Shown: positions 10,534-19,764 of the stretch, piece after piece | Position numbering within the stretch: the first letter of the stretch is position 1 | How the letters are laid out: each line of letters opens with the position of its first letter | Assembly: GCF_040371085.1 (NCBI RefSeq) | Contig: NZ_JAMBMT010000001.1 | Span: 1,550,001-1,614,000, forward strand | Length of the DNA: 64,000 bases | Reading direction: 5' to 3' | DNA from: Psychrobacter sp. AH5 | GTDB taxonomy: Bacteria > Pseudomonadota > Gammaproteobacteria > Pseudomonadales > Moraxellaceae | The notes under the pieces: generated by a model | What the model was told of the DNA's origin: nothing | What the model saw: only the letters and a program-made list of their open reading frames with translations | Database searches by the model: none | Program-made: the position numbers and the translations under genes

Positions 10534-10541
10534 ATGGTTTT

Positions 10542-11717
10542 CTATTTGACTGACTTTTGAATAAAAGCTTTACGGTAGTGACTTGGCGACTGACCATAGC
10601 GCCTTTTAAAAGCGCCACTAAAAGAATGATCAGAGGCGTAACCGACAAGCTCGCTTATCTTGCCGATAGAGTATTGCTCTTGCCGCAAAAACCTAGCGGC
10701 AAGTCGCAAGCGATAGTGACTAAGATAAGCTTGTGGAGTAATGCCAATCAGCTGCCTAAAGCGCGCGCTCAGGCTTGAGCGCGATAGCCCAGACTCTTTA
10801 GCCAACTCTTGCAACGTCCAAGCTTCTTGTGGATAACTGTGCATCAAGTATAAAGTCTTTGATAGATAAGGGTCTTTGAGAGCGGCGAGCCAATGAGCGT
10901 TATTATGCTCTTTTGTAGCGCTAGACGACCTATCATCCGCTAAACTTTCTACCGCTGTTTTCGGGGTTAGCTGCCAAGGAGCGTCCGCCCATAGCTCAGC
11001 TTTTTGCTTGGTAGGATGAGTGACAGCAGTGACGTACTGCTTGCTGCTCGAGACTGTCTCTAGTTGCTCGACATACTCTCTTATGCATTCGATCATAAGC
11101 ATACTAGCCAGCCGCTCTAGCATAGTGCTCTTGCCTGGTCGTTGTAGCCCTACTTCTAATTGAAAAAACTGTAAGCCAATTTTAACGACTTCGTTATAGG
11201 CGGAGTGCTGTTGAGTGGGCTGCGGTAAGCTATCTGGTAATGAGGACAATAGTGGTCTTGCCATATCCCTATCAAACTGGCTACGCACGACGATAAACCT
11301 AGCTAGCATAGTGCTCTTTATTTGAGTGCTCTTTATTTGTTCGCTCTCTTTGTTCTCAATATTAGTATCAGTGTGGGTTTCGATAAGAGTATCGTTTTTA
11401 CGGCTAGAACCATTGATCACTAAATTGATCTGGCCTTGTTTATGAGCTGGCATGTCAGTACTAGTAACCGCTTTAGATATATCAGGACTGGACTGAATGC
11501 GGTAGCCTTGTTTCGAAGTTAGCATAATCATATTGTTAGCGGTTATAGATTGATACTGATTGGCATAATACAAAACTATCTCACCGCTCATCACGACGAT
11601 AAATGTCAGATAATCGCGCTTGTGCTGTTCAAGTCGCCATTCACCCCCTGCCTGCACGCTAATATATTGTACTTGTTGTAAGTGCATCTCATCGAACAAA
11701 CGACTCAAAATATCCAT
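10542..11717 (-). CDS. AraC-family transcriptional regulator, probable regulator of adjacent alkane monooxygenase
   Basis: The 391-residue protein has an N-terminal cupin-like ligand-sensing domain of the AraC type and a long, poorly conserved middle rich in polar residues. The C-terminal domain has two helix-turn-helix motifs: LQELAKESGLSRSSLSARF with IGITPQAYL, then KISELVGYASDHSFSGAFKRRYGQSP. It is divergent from the alkane 1-monooxygenase across 217 bases. This matches the alkR/alkM layout described for Acinetobacter, where an AraC/XylS-type protein activates the hydroxylase on n-alkanes. A similar role is inferred from position; the effector is not determined by sequence. Confidence 0.86.
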   Translation of the reverse strand: MDILSRLFDEMHLQQVQYISVQAGGEWRLEQHKRDYLTFIVVMSGEIVLYYANQYQSITANNMIMLTSKQGYRIQSSPDISKAVTSTDMPAHKQGQINLVINGSSRKNDTLIETHTDTNIENKESEQIKSTQIKSTMLARFIVVRSQFDRDMARPLLSSLPDSLPQPTQQHSAYNEVVKIGLQFFQLEVGLQRPGKSTMLERLASMLMIECIREYVEQLETVSSSKQYVTAVTHPTKQKAELWADAPWQLTPKTAVESLADDRSSSATKEHNNAHWLAALKDPYLSKTLYLMHSYPQEAWTLQELAKESGLSRSSLSARFRQLIGITPQAYLSHYRLRLAARFLRQEQYSIGKISELVGYASDHSFSGAFKRRYGQSPSHYRKAFIQKSVK

Positions 11718-11934
11718 GACTTAGCCTACGCTTAAATTACTAAAGTAAGATTAACATAACGAAAACTTAATGATAAATGGACACTGATAAAGCGTTTTGG
11801 ACGCAAAGTGAGATATCAGTGTATTTAAGCGACGTTTTGACCCCTTCTAAAGCTCATAATGCATTATAAGCGTCACCCTATTTAATAATTTTCAGTAGAG
11901 TTTGAGATTCCTATAGTTTTGATACAAGGATAGT

Positions 11935-13200
11935 ATGATGACTAAAACTTTAAATAGTCAGCAAAATGCCATTATTCAAAATGCTGTCAATCAGTCAGCT
12001 TGGCAAGATCCAAAACGGCGCTTTTGGCTCTGTAGCCCAGCTTTACCATTTTTAGGCTGCTTGTTTGCAATAGGATTAAGGGATCAAAAAGGGTTTGACC
12101 TCAAAAACACAGCCATGGCGTGGGCAGGCACTTTACTCATCCATGCCATCATACCGCTTGCAGATGTCATCGTGGGCAGAGATGATAGCAATCCTCCTGA
12201 TAATGCTATGAAAGCGCTGGAACAAGATCCTTATTATCGATGGATAGCCCATGCTTTTATACCGCTGCAATATACTGCCCTTATATTGTTGGCTCGTCAA
12301 TATATCGAACGAGATCTGCCTTGGTACAATCGATTAGGAGTGGCGTTGACGGCAGGTATAGTAAGCGGTGTCGCTATTAATACCGCCCATGAACTGGGAC
12401 ATAAGACTGATCGTCTCAATCGTAATTTAGCGCGTTTAAGCTTAGCACCAGCGGCCTACGGACATTTTGCCATAGAGCACAACTTTGGTCATCATCGCTG
12501 GGTTGCTACCCCAAAAGATCCTGCAAGTAGTCAGTATAATGAGAGTTTTTGGCAGTTTTTGCCCCGTACCGTAATAGGCGGATTGCGCTCATCGATAAAT
12601 ATTGAGAGCGAACGTCTCGCGCGCCGAGAAAAAAGCTTTTGGCATCCAGACAATGAATTATTACAAGGATGGGCGTTATCTGTAGCGCTTTATGCCCTTC
12701 TTTACAAAGTGTTTGGAAAAAGAATTCTTCCATTTATAGGCTTGCAAGCCATATATGGACTTAGTTTATTGGAAGTGGTCAATTATTTAGAGCATTATGG
12801 CTTACTTAGACAGCAGGACGAAAAAGGTCGCTTTGAGCGTACCCAACCTGAGCATAGCTGGAATAGCAATCATACCGTCACTAATTTATTCTTGTACCAG
12901 TTGCAACGTCACTCTGATCACCATGCGCATCCGAGTCGCGCTTATCAGCTATTGCGACATTTCGATGAAGCACCGCAGTTGCCTATTGGCTATGCGTCTA
13001 TGATCCTGCCCGCTTATATTCCACCCTTGTGGTTTGCTATTATGAATAAGCGCGTTAAGGCGCACTATGATAATGACATGAGTAAAGTCAATATGCACCC
13101 TAAGCCTTTGAGTCCAATGATGCAGCGTATAACAGATAGCATAGAAAAAGGGTTAGACTTGTTTGGACGTTTGAGATCTAAGCGTTGGGATGATAAGTAA
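11935..13200 (+). CDS. alkB: Alkane 1-monooxygenase (integral-membrane di-iron hydroxylase)
   Basis: The enzyme oxidises medium to long n-alkanes to 1-alkanols in the inner membrane, using electrons from rubredoxin. All family histidine motifs are present: HELGH (152-156), EHNFGHH (181-187), NYLEHYGL (283-290) and LQRHSDHH (323-330). Hydrophobic segments lie at about 35-50, 60-80, 105-120 and 135-150, and again at 245-280. The length of 421 residues is normal. The start is ATG 11935, with AAGGA just upstream (ATG ATG doublet). No rubredoxin or rubredoxin reductase gene lies beside it, so the electron carriers must be elsewhere. The Acinetobacter name alkM would be equally apt. Confidence 0.96.
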   Translation: MMTKTLNSQQNAIIQNAVNQSAWQDPKRRFWLCSPALPFLGCLFAIGLRDQKGFDLKNTAMAWAGTLLIHAIIPLADVIVGRDDSNPPDNAMKALEQDPYYRWIAHAFIPLQYTALILLARQYIERDLPWYNRLGVALTAGIVSGVAINTAHELGHKTDRLNRNLARLSLAPAAYGHFAIEHNFGHHRWVATPKDPASSQYNESFWQFLPRTVIGGLRSSINIESERLARREKSFWHPDNELLQGWALSVALYALLYKVFGKRILPFIGLQAIYGLSLLEVVNYLEHYGLLRQQDEKGRFERTQPEHSWNSNHTVTNLFLYQLQRHSDHHAHPSRAYQLLRHFDEAPQLPIGYASMILPAYIPPLWFAIMNKRVKAHYDNDMSKVNMHPKPLSPMMQRITDSIEKGLDLFGRLRSKRWDDK

Positions 13201-13227
13201 AATATCATTGAGATTAAATTTATCCAT

Positions 13228-13263
13228 AAAAAAGGACAGACTATTTATTATTCTGTCCTTTTT
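13228..13263. terminator. Bidirectional terminator between alkB and a convergent SDR gene
   Basis: The inverted repeat AAAAGGACAGA (13230-13240) / TCTGTCCTTTT (13252-13262) has an 11-base loop. T-runs occur in both orientations. It lies between two convergent genes and can serve both. Confidence 0.88.
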
Positions 13264-13307
13264 AAAGCTTTATTTGCTCAAAACGACTAAACTATAAAGC
13301 TATCAAA

Positions 13308-14069
13308 TCAAGCGAGCATGCCGCCATCTACTAGCACACAAGCGCCCGTAGTATAGCTTGAAGCATCAGATACTAAGTACAAGACCGTACCTGCCATCTC
13401 ATCAGGATCAGCGACGCGCCCTAATGGAATCGCATGCAGCGCCATTTTTAGTACTTTATCATTAGTGGTCAATGCTGAGGCAAACTTAGTATCGGTCAGA
13501 CCTGGCAATAAAGCATTGACGCGAATATTTAGCGGGCCACATTCTTTGGCAAAGGATTTCGTCATGCTAATCACCGCCGCTTTGGTAATCGAGTAAATAC
13601 CTTGCTTGTCGCCTGCGACGATACCATTGACCGAAGCGGTATTCAGAATAACGCCGCCGCCCTGCTCTTTCATCATCTTGCCCGCCGCGATCGACATAAA
13701 GAAGTAACCGCGAATATTAACATCGACCGTCTTCTCAAAAGCGCCAAGATCGGTGTCCAAAATATGACCATAATAAGGGTTAGCCGCGGCATTATTAACT
13801 AAGATATCGATTTGACCAAACTCGCTTTTGATATGCGCAAATATGGCTTCGATCTGATCCATCTCGCCCACGTGACAGGCATAGGCGCTCGCTTTATCGC
13901 CGTTAGCGACTATGCTATCAGCAACCGCTTGGCAAGCGTCAATCTTGCGACTAGAGACGATGACATGCGCGCCGCGTGAAGCAAGAAGACGAGCAATAGA
14001 CTCACCAATACCACGGCTTGCGCCTGTGACTAAAGCAATCTTACCGGTTAAATCAAATAAATCTTTCAT
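13308..14069 (-). CDS. Short-chain dehydrogenase/reductase
   Basis: This is a classical SDR of 253 residues. The cofactor motif TGASRGIG is near residue 15, NNAA near 92, the catalytic Ser in NTASVNG near 144, and YxxxK in IYSITKAA near 158. The C-terminus DGGMLA is typical. It probably oxidises or reduces a hydroxyacyl or secondary alcohol substrate with NAD(P), but SDR substrate cannot be read from sequence. It lies last in a minus-strand run after a second SDR and an acyl-CoA dehydrogenase, separated from the former by a repeat-containing gap. A role in fatty-acyl or related catabolism is inferred. Confidence 0.9.
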   Translation of the reverse strand: MKDLFDLTGKIALVTGASRGIGESIARLLASRGAHVIVSSRKIDACQAVADSIVANGDKASAYACHVGEMDQIEAIFAHIKSEFGQIDILVNNAAANPYYGHILDTDLGAFEKTVDVNIRGYFFMSIAAGKMMKEQGGGVILNTASVNGIVAGDKQGIYSITKAAVISMTKSFAKECGPLNIRVNALLPGLTDTKFASALTTNDKVLKMALHAIPLGRVADPDEMAGTVLYLVSDASSYTTGACVLVDGGMLA

Positions 14070-14111
14070 TGTTATTCCTTCTATTTAAAAATTTTAGAAT
14101 TAACTATAGTC

Positions 14112-14240
14112 AGTTCAAAATAAAGTCGATACGCTAATATTAACGTGCAGCTGGTATAAATTTTCCTTGCGTGCTGTGTCTACGCTGACAGAGGCTGCAT
14201 AAAATTCATCCCAGCTGCCCTGTATCTGTTTTAAAGTGAG
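14112..14240. repeat. Dispersed intergenic repeat, copy A
   Basis: This element closely resembles the one at 21100-21210. Shared blocks are CTGGTATAAATTTT, GCGTGCTG, AAAATTCATCCCAGC, a TTTTAAAGTG block and TCGACTATATCA, all in the same order. The arms GCTGGTATAAATTTT and AAAATTCATCCCAGC form an imperfect inverted repeat, so the unit can fold. It fills the gap between two SDR genes. It holds no open frame of note. It looks like a REP- or MITE-like genome repeat. Confidence 0.75.
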
Positions 14241-14262
14241 TCGACTATATCACTGTAAATTA

Positions 14263-15066
14263 TTAAGCCAACATACCGCCATCTAAAGTAAAGGAATGAC
14301 CATTCATAAAGCTACTCTCATCGCTAGCCAGCCAAGCGATAGCGCCTGACACCTCTTCTACTTTACCTAGGCGGCGTAACGGACTGGCTTTGATAGTCGC
14401 TTGTTGTGCGCGCTCATCCATTTTCGCCATAGTGTTTTGTACCATTGGCGTATCGATAAAGCTTGGACAAACCGCATTAAAGCGAATATTGACCCGTGCA
14501 TACTCGTGAGCTGCCGACTTGGTTAAGCCCATAACCCCATGCTTAGCGGCACTATAAGCGGACAGTAGCGGCGCTGAACGCAAGCCAGCAATAGAAGCCA
14601 CATTTATCACATGACCACCGCCGTTCGGAGCCATACAAGCTACTGCGGCGCGCATACAATGCCAAACGCCTTTTAAGTTTACCGCGATATTACGATCAAA
14701 CTCATCATCGCTCAGCTCATGCATGGGTTTTGGCGCATGGTCGATACCAGCGTTATTGATGACGACATCAAGACCGCCAAGCTCGCTCATAGCAAACTCA
14801 AATAGCGCGCGGACATCATCGCCGTCAGTGACATCGACTCGTCTAAAAGTAATACTTTGATTTGCCGCTAACGCCTCTTTATAGACGCTATCGCCTAGCG
14901 TCTCGTTCAGATCACCGATAACCACTTTTGCGCCGCGACTGGCTAATAGCTTCGCACTAGCTGCGCCAATACCTGAAGCGCCGCCAGTGATTAGAATACG
15001 TTTACCCTCGACGTTTGAGGCAGGTAAGTTGCTGAGAGTGGTTGCTTCAATTCCGTTTGCAGTCAT
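14263..15066 (-). CDS. Short-chain dehydrogenase/reductase
   Basis: A 267-residue classical SDR begins with an extra ~22 residues before the cofactor motif TGGASGIG. The conserved NNAGIDHAP, Ser in NVASIAG, YxxxK in AYSAAKHG and C-terminal DGGMLA are present. It resembles NAD-dependent hydroxyacyl/hydroxybutyrate-type dehydrogenases, but the substrate is uncertain. It starts 44 bases downstream of the acyl-CoA dehydrogenase stop, so the two are probably co-transcribed and may act on consecutive acyl intermediates. Confidence 0.9.
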   Translation of the reverse strand: MTANGIEATTLSNLPASNVEGKRILITGGASGIGAASAKLLASRGAKVVIGDLNETLGDSVYKEALAANQSITFRRVDVTDGDDVRALFEFAMSELGGLDVVINNAGIDHAPKPMHELSDDEFDRNIAVNLKGVWHCMRAAVACMAPNGGGHVINVASIAGLRSAPLLSAYSAAKHGVMGLTKSAAHEYARVNIRFNAVCPSFIDTPMVQNTMAKMDERAQQATIKASPLRRLGKVEEVSGAIAWLASDESSFMNGHSFTLDGGMLA

Positions 15067-15109
15067 GATTTATCCCTTTAAAGTTTTGATTATAGTTTAC
15101 TACTGATTA

Positions 15110-16915
15110 TTAGAACCACTCCGCTTGCATATCGGTGCAGACGGAGTTGTCATTAGTTAATAATTGAATGTCGCGCTGAATAGTGGGCAACTCCCAATCG
15201 ATAAAATATTTCGCCGCTTGAATTTTGCCATGATAGAAGTTTTGCTTATCGCTATCTTCTTCATTAGCGAGCAGTTGCTCGGCAATGCTAGCTTGGCGAA
15301 TCCAAATCCAGCTCACCACGATGGAAGCAAAAATATTCATTAAAGCTTGCGCGTTACCGGTCAAAGTAATGGCTTTTTCAGTCGGTAAAATTTTACTCAA
15401 ATGCACTAATACTTCATGCAAATGCTCCGTATAAGGCATCAATTTTCCGGCAAGTTTTGCGGTCTCAGGCGTAGTAATACTTTGCAAATCTTGGGTGATT
15501 TCACGCTTAAGAATTTGAATGCCAAGACCACCCTTTTGCCATAGCTTACGAAATGACAAATCTAGTGCTTGTACGCCGTTTGTGCCTTCATGAATGGGAT
15601 TGAGACGATTATCACGCCAAAACTGCTCAGCATGATATTCACGCGTGTAGCCTGCGCCGCCTAACACTTGAATGCCTAAGTCATTGGCTTTAGGCCCATA
15701 TTCAGAAGGCCATGCTTTGATGACTGGTGTTAACAAATCGAGCAATTCTGATAGCTCATTTTTGACGGTTTCATTGTCGCTGGTATTGATGCGGTCAATG
15801 AGGTTTGAGCCGTATAGACACAGAGCCATACCGCCCTCAGAATAAGCTTTTTGTGCCAACAGCATCCGCTTAACATCACCATGATTAATGATAGCAGTCG
15901 CCTCATGCTCAGGCTTATTATTCGGGGCAATACGGCCTTGGGTTCTATCTTTGGCATAATCAAGCGAGTATTGATAACCGCGATAACCAATCATCGCCGC
16001 GCCAAAGCCAACGCCGATACGCGCCTCGTTCATCATCTTAAACATATAGCGCAGACCAAAATGCGGTTCGCCCACTAAGTAGCCATAGCACTCGCCTTTA
16101 TCACCAAAGCTTAAAGCGGTAGAAGTGGTACCACGATAACCTAGCTTATGTAGCAACCCTGTCAAATGCACGTCGTTACGCTCGCCGATTGAGCCGTCCT
16201 CCTTGAGGCGATATTTTGGCACCACAAATAAGGAGATGCCTTTGACGCCGCCGGGCCCACCGGGTATTTTTGCTAATACTAAATGCACGATATTATCGGA
16301 TAGCTCATGGTCGCCACCAGAGATGTAGATTTTGCTACCCTTGATACGATAAGAGCCATCTTCTTGAAGAGTTGCCGTGGTTTTGATATCTGCTAATGAC
16401 GAGCCGGCATGTGGTTCAGTCAAAGCCATCGTTCCGGTAAATTCGCCCGTTAGCATTCCCGGCATAAAAGCCTCTTTGACTTCATCGCTAGCAAAATGCG
16501 CGATGACGTTAATAGCCGCTGAGGTCAAAAAAGGATAAGCGGTGGTAGAAGGATTTGCCGCCATAAAATAACCCGCCACTGCGGTCATCACCGTTTCTGG
16601 TAATTGCATGCCGCCATCTGCAAAGCTATAACGACCAGCAATAAATCCTGACTCACGAAAAGCGTCAAAAGCGACCTTAACGTCATCAATCATGCTAACG
16701 GTTTTGCCATCAAACTTTGGCTCATCTTTATCAGCCAAATGGTTATGCGGTAAAAACAAATCGGTCGCTATCTTTTTGGCGGTATCTAATACCGCATCAA
16801 AAGTGTCGCGGCTATGCTCAGCAAATTTATTATGCTCAGTCAACGCTTCGCTATCTAAAACATCGTACAACTGAAAAGGTAATTCGAAGTCATTAATCAA
16901 AGTATCGGCAGCCAT
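15110..16915 (-). CDS. Large acyl-CoA dehydrogenase (about 600 residues)
   Basis: This FAD-dependent dehydrogenase belongs to the long branch that carries an extra C-terminal domain (DmdC/3-methylmercaptopropionyl-CoA and long-chain-like enzymes). Visible motifs are TGTMALTEPHAGSSL near residue 155, KIYISGGDHEL near 195, and the active-site region QVLGGAGYTREYHAEQFWRDNRLNPIHEGTNGVQALDL near 410-450. It catalyses alpha,beta-desaturation of an acyl-CoA, and the acyl chain cannot be inferred. The ATG at 16915 has AAGGG about eight bases upstream. It is divergent from a GlxA-type regulator and heads the run with two SDRs, which suggests an inducible beta-oxidation-like module. Confidence 0.92.
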   Translation of the reverse strand: MAADTLINDFELPFQLYDVLDSEALTEHNKFAEHSRDTFDAVLDTAKKIATDLFLPHNHLADKDEPKFDGKTVSMIDDVKVAFDAFRESGFIAGRYSFADGGMQLPETVMTAVAGYFMAANPSTTAYPFLTSAAINVIAHFASDEVKEAFMPGMLTGEFTGTMALTEPHAGSSLADIKTTATLQEDGSYRIKGSKIYISGGDHELSDNIVHLVLAKIPGGPGGVKGISLFVVPKYRLKEDGSIGERNDVHLTGLLHKLGYRGTTSTALSFGDKGECYGYLVGEPHFGLRYMFKMMNEARIGVGFGAAMIGYRGYQYSLDYAKDRTQGRIAPNNKPEHEATAIINHGDVKRMLLAQKAYSEGGMALCLYGSNLIDRINTSDNETVKNELSELLDLLTPVIKAWPSEYGPKANDLGIQVLGGAGYTREYHAEQFWRDNRLNPIHEGTNGVQALDLSFRKLWQKGGLGIQILKREITQDLQSITTPETAKLAGKLMPYTEHLHEVLVHLSKILPTEKAITLTGNAQALMNIFASIVVSWIWIRQASIAEQLLANEEDSDKQNFYHGKIQAAKYFIDWELPTIQRDIQLLTNDNSVCTDMQAEWF

Positions 16916-17090
16916 AATAATCCCTTATTATTCGAGCTTATTGAAGCTCATAAATTTAAGTAGAGTTTAATAAACTCAGTTATTGATTAATAGTAAGCTA
17001 ATTTAGCGCTATACCGTATTGTCATTTATGACATAATTAAGGTGAAAGAAGACATTTAATTTTTAATTTAAAGCATTAAGGATACATCTC

Positions 17091-18089
17091 ATGCCACAAG
17101 CAAAGCCTTATGAAGTCATCATTCTCGGATTTGACGGCGTGCTTGGTAGCGTGCTCTCAGGAGCGCTTGATTTGTTTTCTTTTACTGGGGTAAGCTGGCA
17201 GCGATTTTTGGATTTGGAAGTACAGCCGAGATTTAGAGTACAAATTGCAAGCTTAGGCGGCGTCGACATTAGAGCCAGTAATCGACTTATCATTCAAGCG
17301 CATTGCGATATCAGTAAGGTAGCAAGTTGTGATTTATTACTCATTCCCACCATTGGCGATTCGATAGATAAAGTACTGAGACAAAATGCACCACTGTTAC
17401 CTCACTTGCAACGCTTAGCGGCAACGCAGGCCGATATCGCTAGTAATTGTAGCGGTGCTTTTCTACTAGCGGCAGCAGGGTTACTCGACGGCAAAATAGC
17501 AACGACGCATTGGGGCTATGCTGATAAGTTTAAAGCGGACTACCCACAAGTTAATTTGCAAGAAAATCAGTTTGTCACCCAGTCAGGTAATATATTTTGT
17601 GCGGCAGGAGGCAGCGCTTTTTATGATTTAGCGCTACTACTGATTGAGCGCTATTGTGGACGCGAAGTTTCTACCCAAGTGGCAAAGACGCAGATTATTG
17701 ATAGTAAAAGAGGCAGTCAAAATAGCTATATCAATGTGACTTTGCATAAGCCGCATAGCGATACGCTCATAAAGCAAGTACAGGAATTTATCGAAAACAA
17801 CTTTGAGCAGCCGCTACAAGTTAGCGAGCTTGCAGCGATGATTAACGTGACGCCGCGCACCTTGAACAGGCGCTTTCAAGCTTGCGTGGCGATGCGGCCG
17901 ATTGAGTATATCCAAGCAGTAAGAATTGAGCAGGCCAAAAGGCTACTAGAATCAGGCGAGGTCACGATAAAATCGCTCGCCTACCAAGTCGGCTATAGCG
18001 ACATCTCATCATTCACTCGGCTGTTTAAACGAGCGACAGAGCTAACCCCCAAAGAATATCGCGATAAATTTTCACGCTTGGCGATTTAA
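17091..18089 (+). CDS. GlxA-family transcriptional regulator (DJ-1/PfpI-like domain plus AraC helix-turn-helix)
   Basis: The N-terminal half (~1-190) is a class I glutamine-amidotransferase-like sensor domain, with CSGAFLLAAAGLLDG containing the nucleophile-elbow cysteine and the following ATTHWGYADKF. The C-terminal 100 residues are an AraC DNA-binding domain with VSELAAMINVTPRTLNRRF and IKSLAYQVGYSDISSFTRLFKR. The gene is divergent from the acyl-CoA dehydrogenase across 175 bases. It most simply controls the acyl-CoA dehydrogenase/SDR genes; that target is inferred from layout only. Confidence 0.9.
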   Translation: MPQAKPYEVIILGFDGVLGSVLSGALDLFSFTGVSWQRFLDLEVQPRFRVQIASLGGVDIRASNRLIIQAHCDISKVASCDLLLIPTIGDSIDKVLRQNAPLLPHLQRLAATQADIASNCSGAFLLAAAGLLDGKIATTHWGYADKFKADYPQVNLQENQFVTQSGNIFCAAGGSAFYDLALLLIERYCGREVSTQVAKTQIIDSKRGSQNSYINVTLHKPHSDTLIKQVQEFIENNFEQPLQVSELAAMINVTPRTLNRRFQACVAMRPIEYIQAVRIEQAKRLLESGEVTIKSLAYQVGYSDISSFTRLFKRATELTPKEYRDKFSRLAI

Positions 18090-18163
18090 CAGTAAAGTTG
18101 CGTAGCAAGATGCTGAGTCAAAAACCCAGCCTAAGCCTCAAAAATCCTTAACCTTAGTTAATA

Positions 18164-19024
18164 CTAACGCACCAAAATAACCGGAGAGACGGTACTCGCC
18201 AAAATCTCAGTCGTGGTACTACCCAAAAATAGTTGCTGCCATTTAGAATGACCATAAGCACCAATCACCATGATATCGATGTTATTTTCTAATTGAAAAG
18301 TCAATAAGCCATTGACGGCATCGCCTTGCGGTAGATGATGACAGTCAATGTTATAACCTGCGTTAAGCAGTTCAGCTGCCGCCGCTGATAAGCTGTTTTT
18401 TGAGGTGGCGTCATGATTACCTATCATCACCAAATGACCTTGCAGCTTTTTTAATACTTCACTTTTGGCAATACGTTTGATGACTTTAATCGCCGTTTTG
18501 CTAGCATCAAAAGCAATCATATAGGAGCTTGGCTCTTTAAATGGCTCTGAGCAAATTAAGATAGGCACACTTGAGGCGCGAGCAACGGTTTCGATTTGGC
18601 TACCGATATTGATCCGGCTATTTTTATGATCTTCGCCGCGGCGTCCCATCACGATAGCGCGATTCATATCGCTAAAATGCTCAATGGCGGGCAATAATTT
18701 ACTATGGCGCTGATAGATATTAACAGGTACAGTGAAGTTTTTATTAATATAGCTTTTGGCATCTTTCACCAAAGCGGCGCTATAGTTATTGGCGATCTTA
18801 GCTCGGCGCTCGTCTATCTCTGACAATTCTTGCAATAGGATTTGCCGACTGTCTATGCCAATAGAGCCTGATAAGTCGCGCCTTACCGAAGCTGGCACTT
18901 CGATAATGTTCAATAATCCGACGGGCAAACTAAGTCGATCAGCATACCATGCCGCGTAGCCACAGATAGACTCAGTGACTGCTGAGCCGTCGATACAAGC
19001 TAAAATGTGTTGTTGAGCCGCCAT
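18164..19024 (-). CDS. Tandem-domain universal stress protein
   Basis: Two UspA domains are fused (residues ~1-145 and ~160-286). Each ends in a nucleotide-binding loop: GRRGEDHKNSRINIGS in the first and GAYGHSKWQQLFLGSTT in the second. The second fits the ATP-binding G-x2-G-x9-G-S/T pattern, while the first is degenerate in spacing. Tandem Usp proteins are cytosolic and respond to growth arrest or stress. It stands alone between a regulator and a broken acetyltransferase. No partner is evident. Confidence 0.92.
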   Translation of the reverse strand: MAAQQHILACIDGSAVTESICGYAAWYADRLSLPVGLLNIIEVPASVRRDLSGSIGIDSRQILLQELSEIDERRAKIANNYSAALVKDAKSYINKNFTVPVNIYQRHSKLLPAIEHFSDMNRAIVMGRRGEDHKNSRINIGSQIETVARASSVPILICSEPFKEPSSYMIAFDASKTAIKVIKRIAKSEVLKKLQGHLVMIGNHDATSKNSLSAAAAELLNAGYNIDCHHLPQGDAVNGLLTFQLENNIDIMVIGAYGHSKWQQLFLGSTTTEILASTVSPVILVR

Positions 19025-19128
19025 GACAATCCTCCAATAATCGTCTAAATTAATGCTAATAACATAGTTACCATTTATAACAGCTTATTAGCAGATATTA
19101 ATGATTTCAAAAACTTTAAACCAACCAG

Positions 19129-19712
19129 TTATCCCTTGATCATAGACTGTTGCCAATCTTTTTGGCTTATTTTATATAATACATGTTTTGCTAATGGATG
19201 ATTAGAGTCTAGCATAGGATGATAAAAGTCTTGATAACTATTGCTCATGCCTAGACGCTGCATCAACCTTTGTGAAGGCTTATTAATCACCGCGGTAAAA
19301 GCCACCACTTCATCTAGATCTAATACTTCAAAGGCAAATTTTAACGATTCTTTTGCTGCTTCTAACGCGTAGCCCTTGCGCCAATACTCTTCATGCAAGC
19401 GCAGCCAATCTCAACATTAGGGGCAAATGGCATATCCTTATGTACTTTATTTAGACCAACCATGCCAATAAATTTATCATTCTTTGTAGAGTCGCCTTTT
19501 AGACTGACTGCCCAAAAGCCCCAACCGTTATCTTTTAGCAACTGCTGGCACTTATTAGCAATGATGTTACTAGTCTCTGTTGACAGCACTTTAGGGAAAT
19601 ATTGCATGACATCGCTATCAGCATTCATTTGCGCAAATATTGCAAAATCTTTTGGCTGCCATTGTCTTAATATGAGTCGTTCGGTCTCAAGCTTAGCTGT
19701 AAGTTTTATCAT
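19129..19712 (-). pseudogene. GNAT-family N-acetyltransferase (RimJ/RimL type) broken by a one-base frameshift
   Basis: Two overlapping frames together make one normal RimJ/RimL-like acetyltransferase. The upstream piece (19712 to 19362) starts ETERLILRQWQPKDF and runs to NVEIG, then goes out of frame. The downstream piece (19398 to 19129) resumes with HEEYWRKGYALEAAKESL and ends with the conserved NKPSQRLMQRLGM region. Insertion of a single C on the + strand near 19402 would restore EIGWRLHEEYW, the usual family wording. The break is therefore a one-base deletion in the acetyl-CoA-binding region. It could be a true inactivating mutation or a sequencing error. Confidence 0.85.
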
Positions 19713-19764
19713 AATTCAAATAGGTTTTATAACTCATTAATAAGCGAGTGAATATCAATAATTA

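Noticed and set aside
11718-11934. Defined operator in the AraC/alkane monooxygenase gap
   Set aside because: I could not find a convincing inverted or direct repeat; the region is AT-rich without a clear site.
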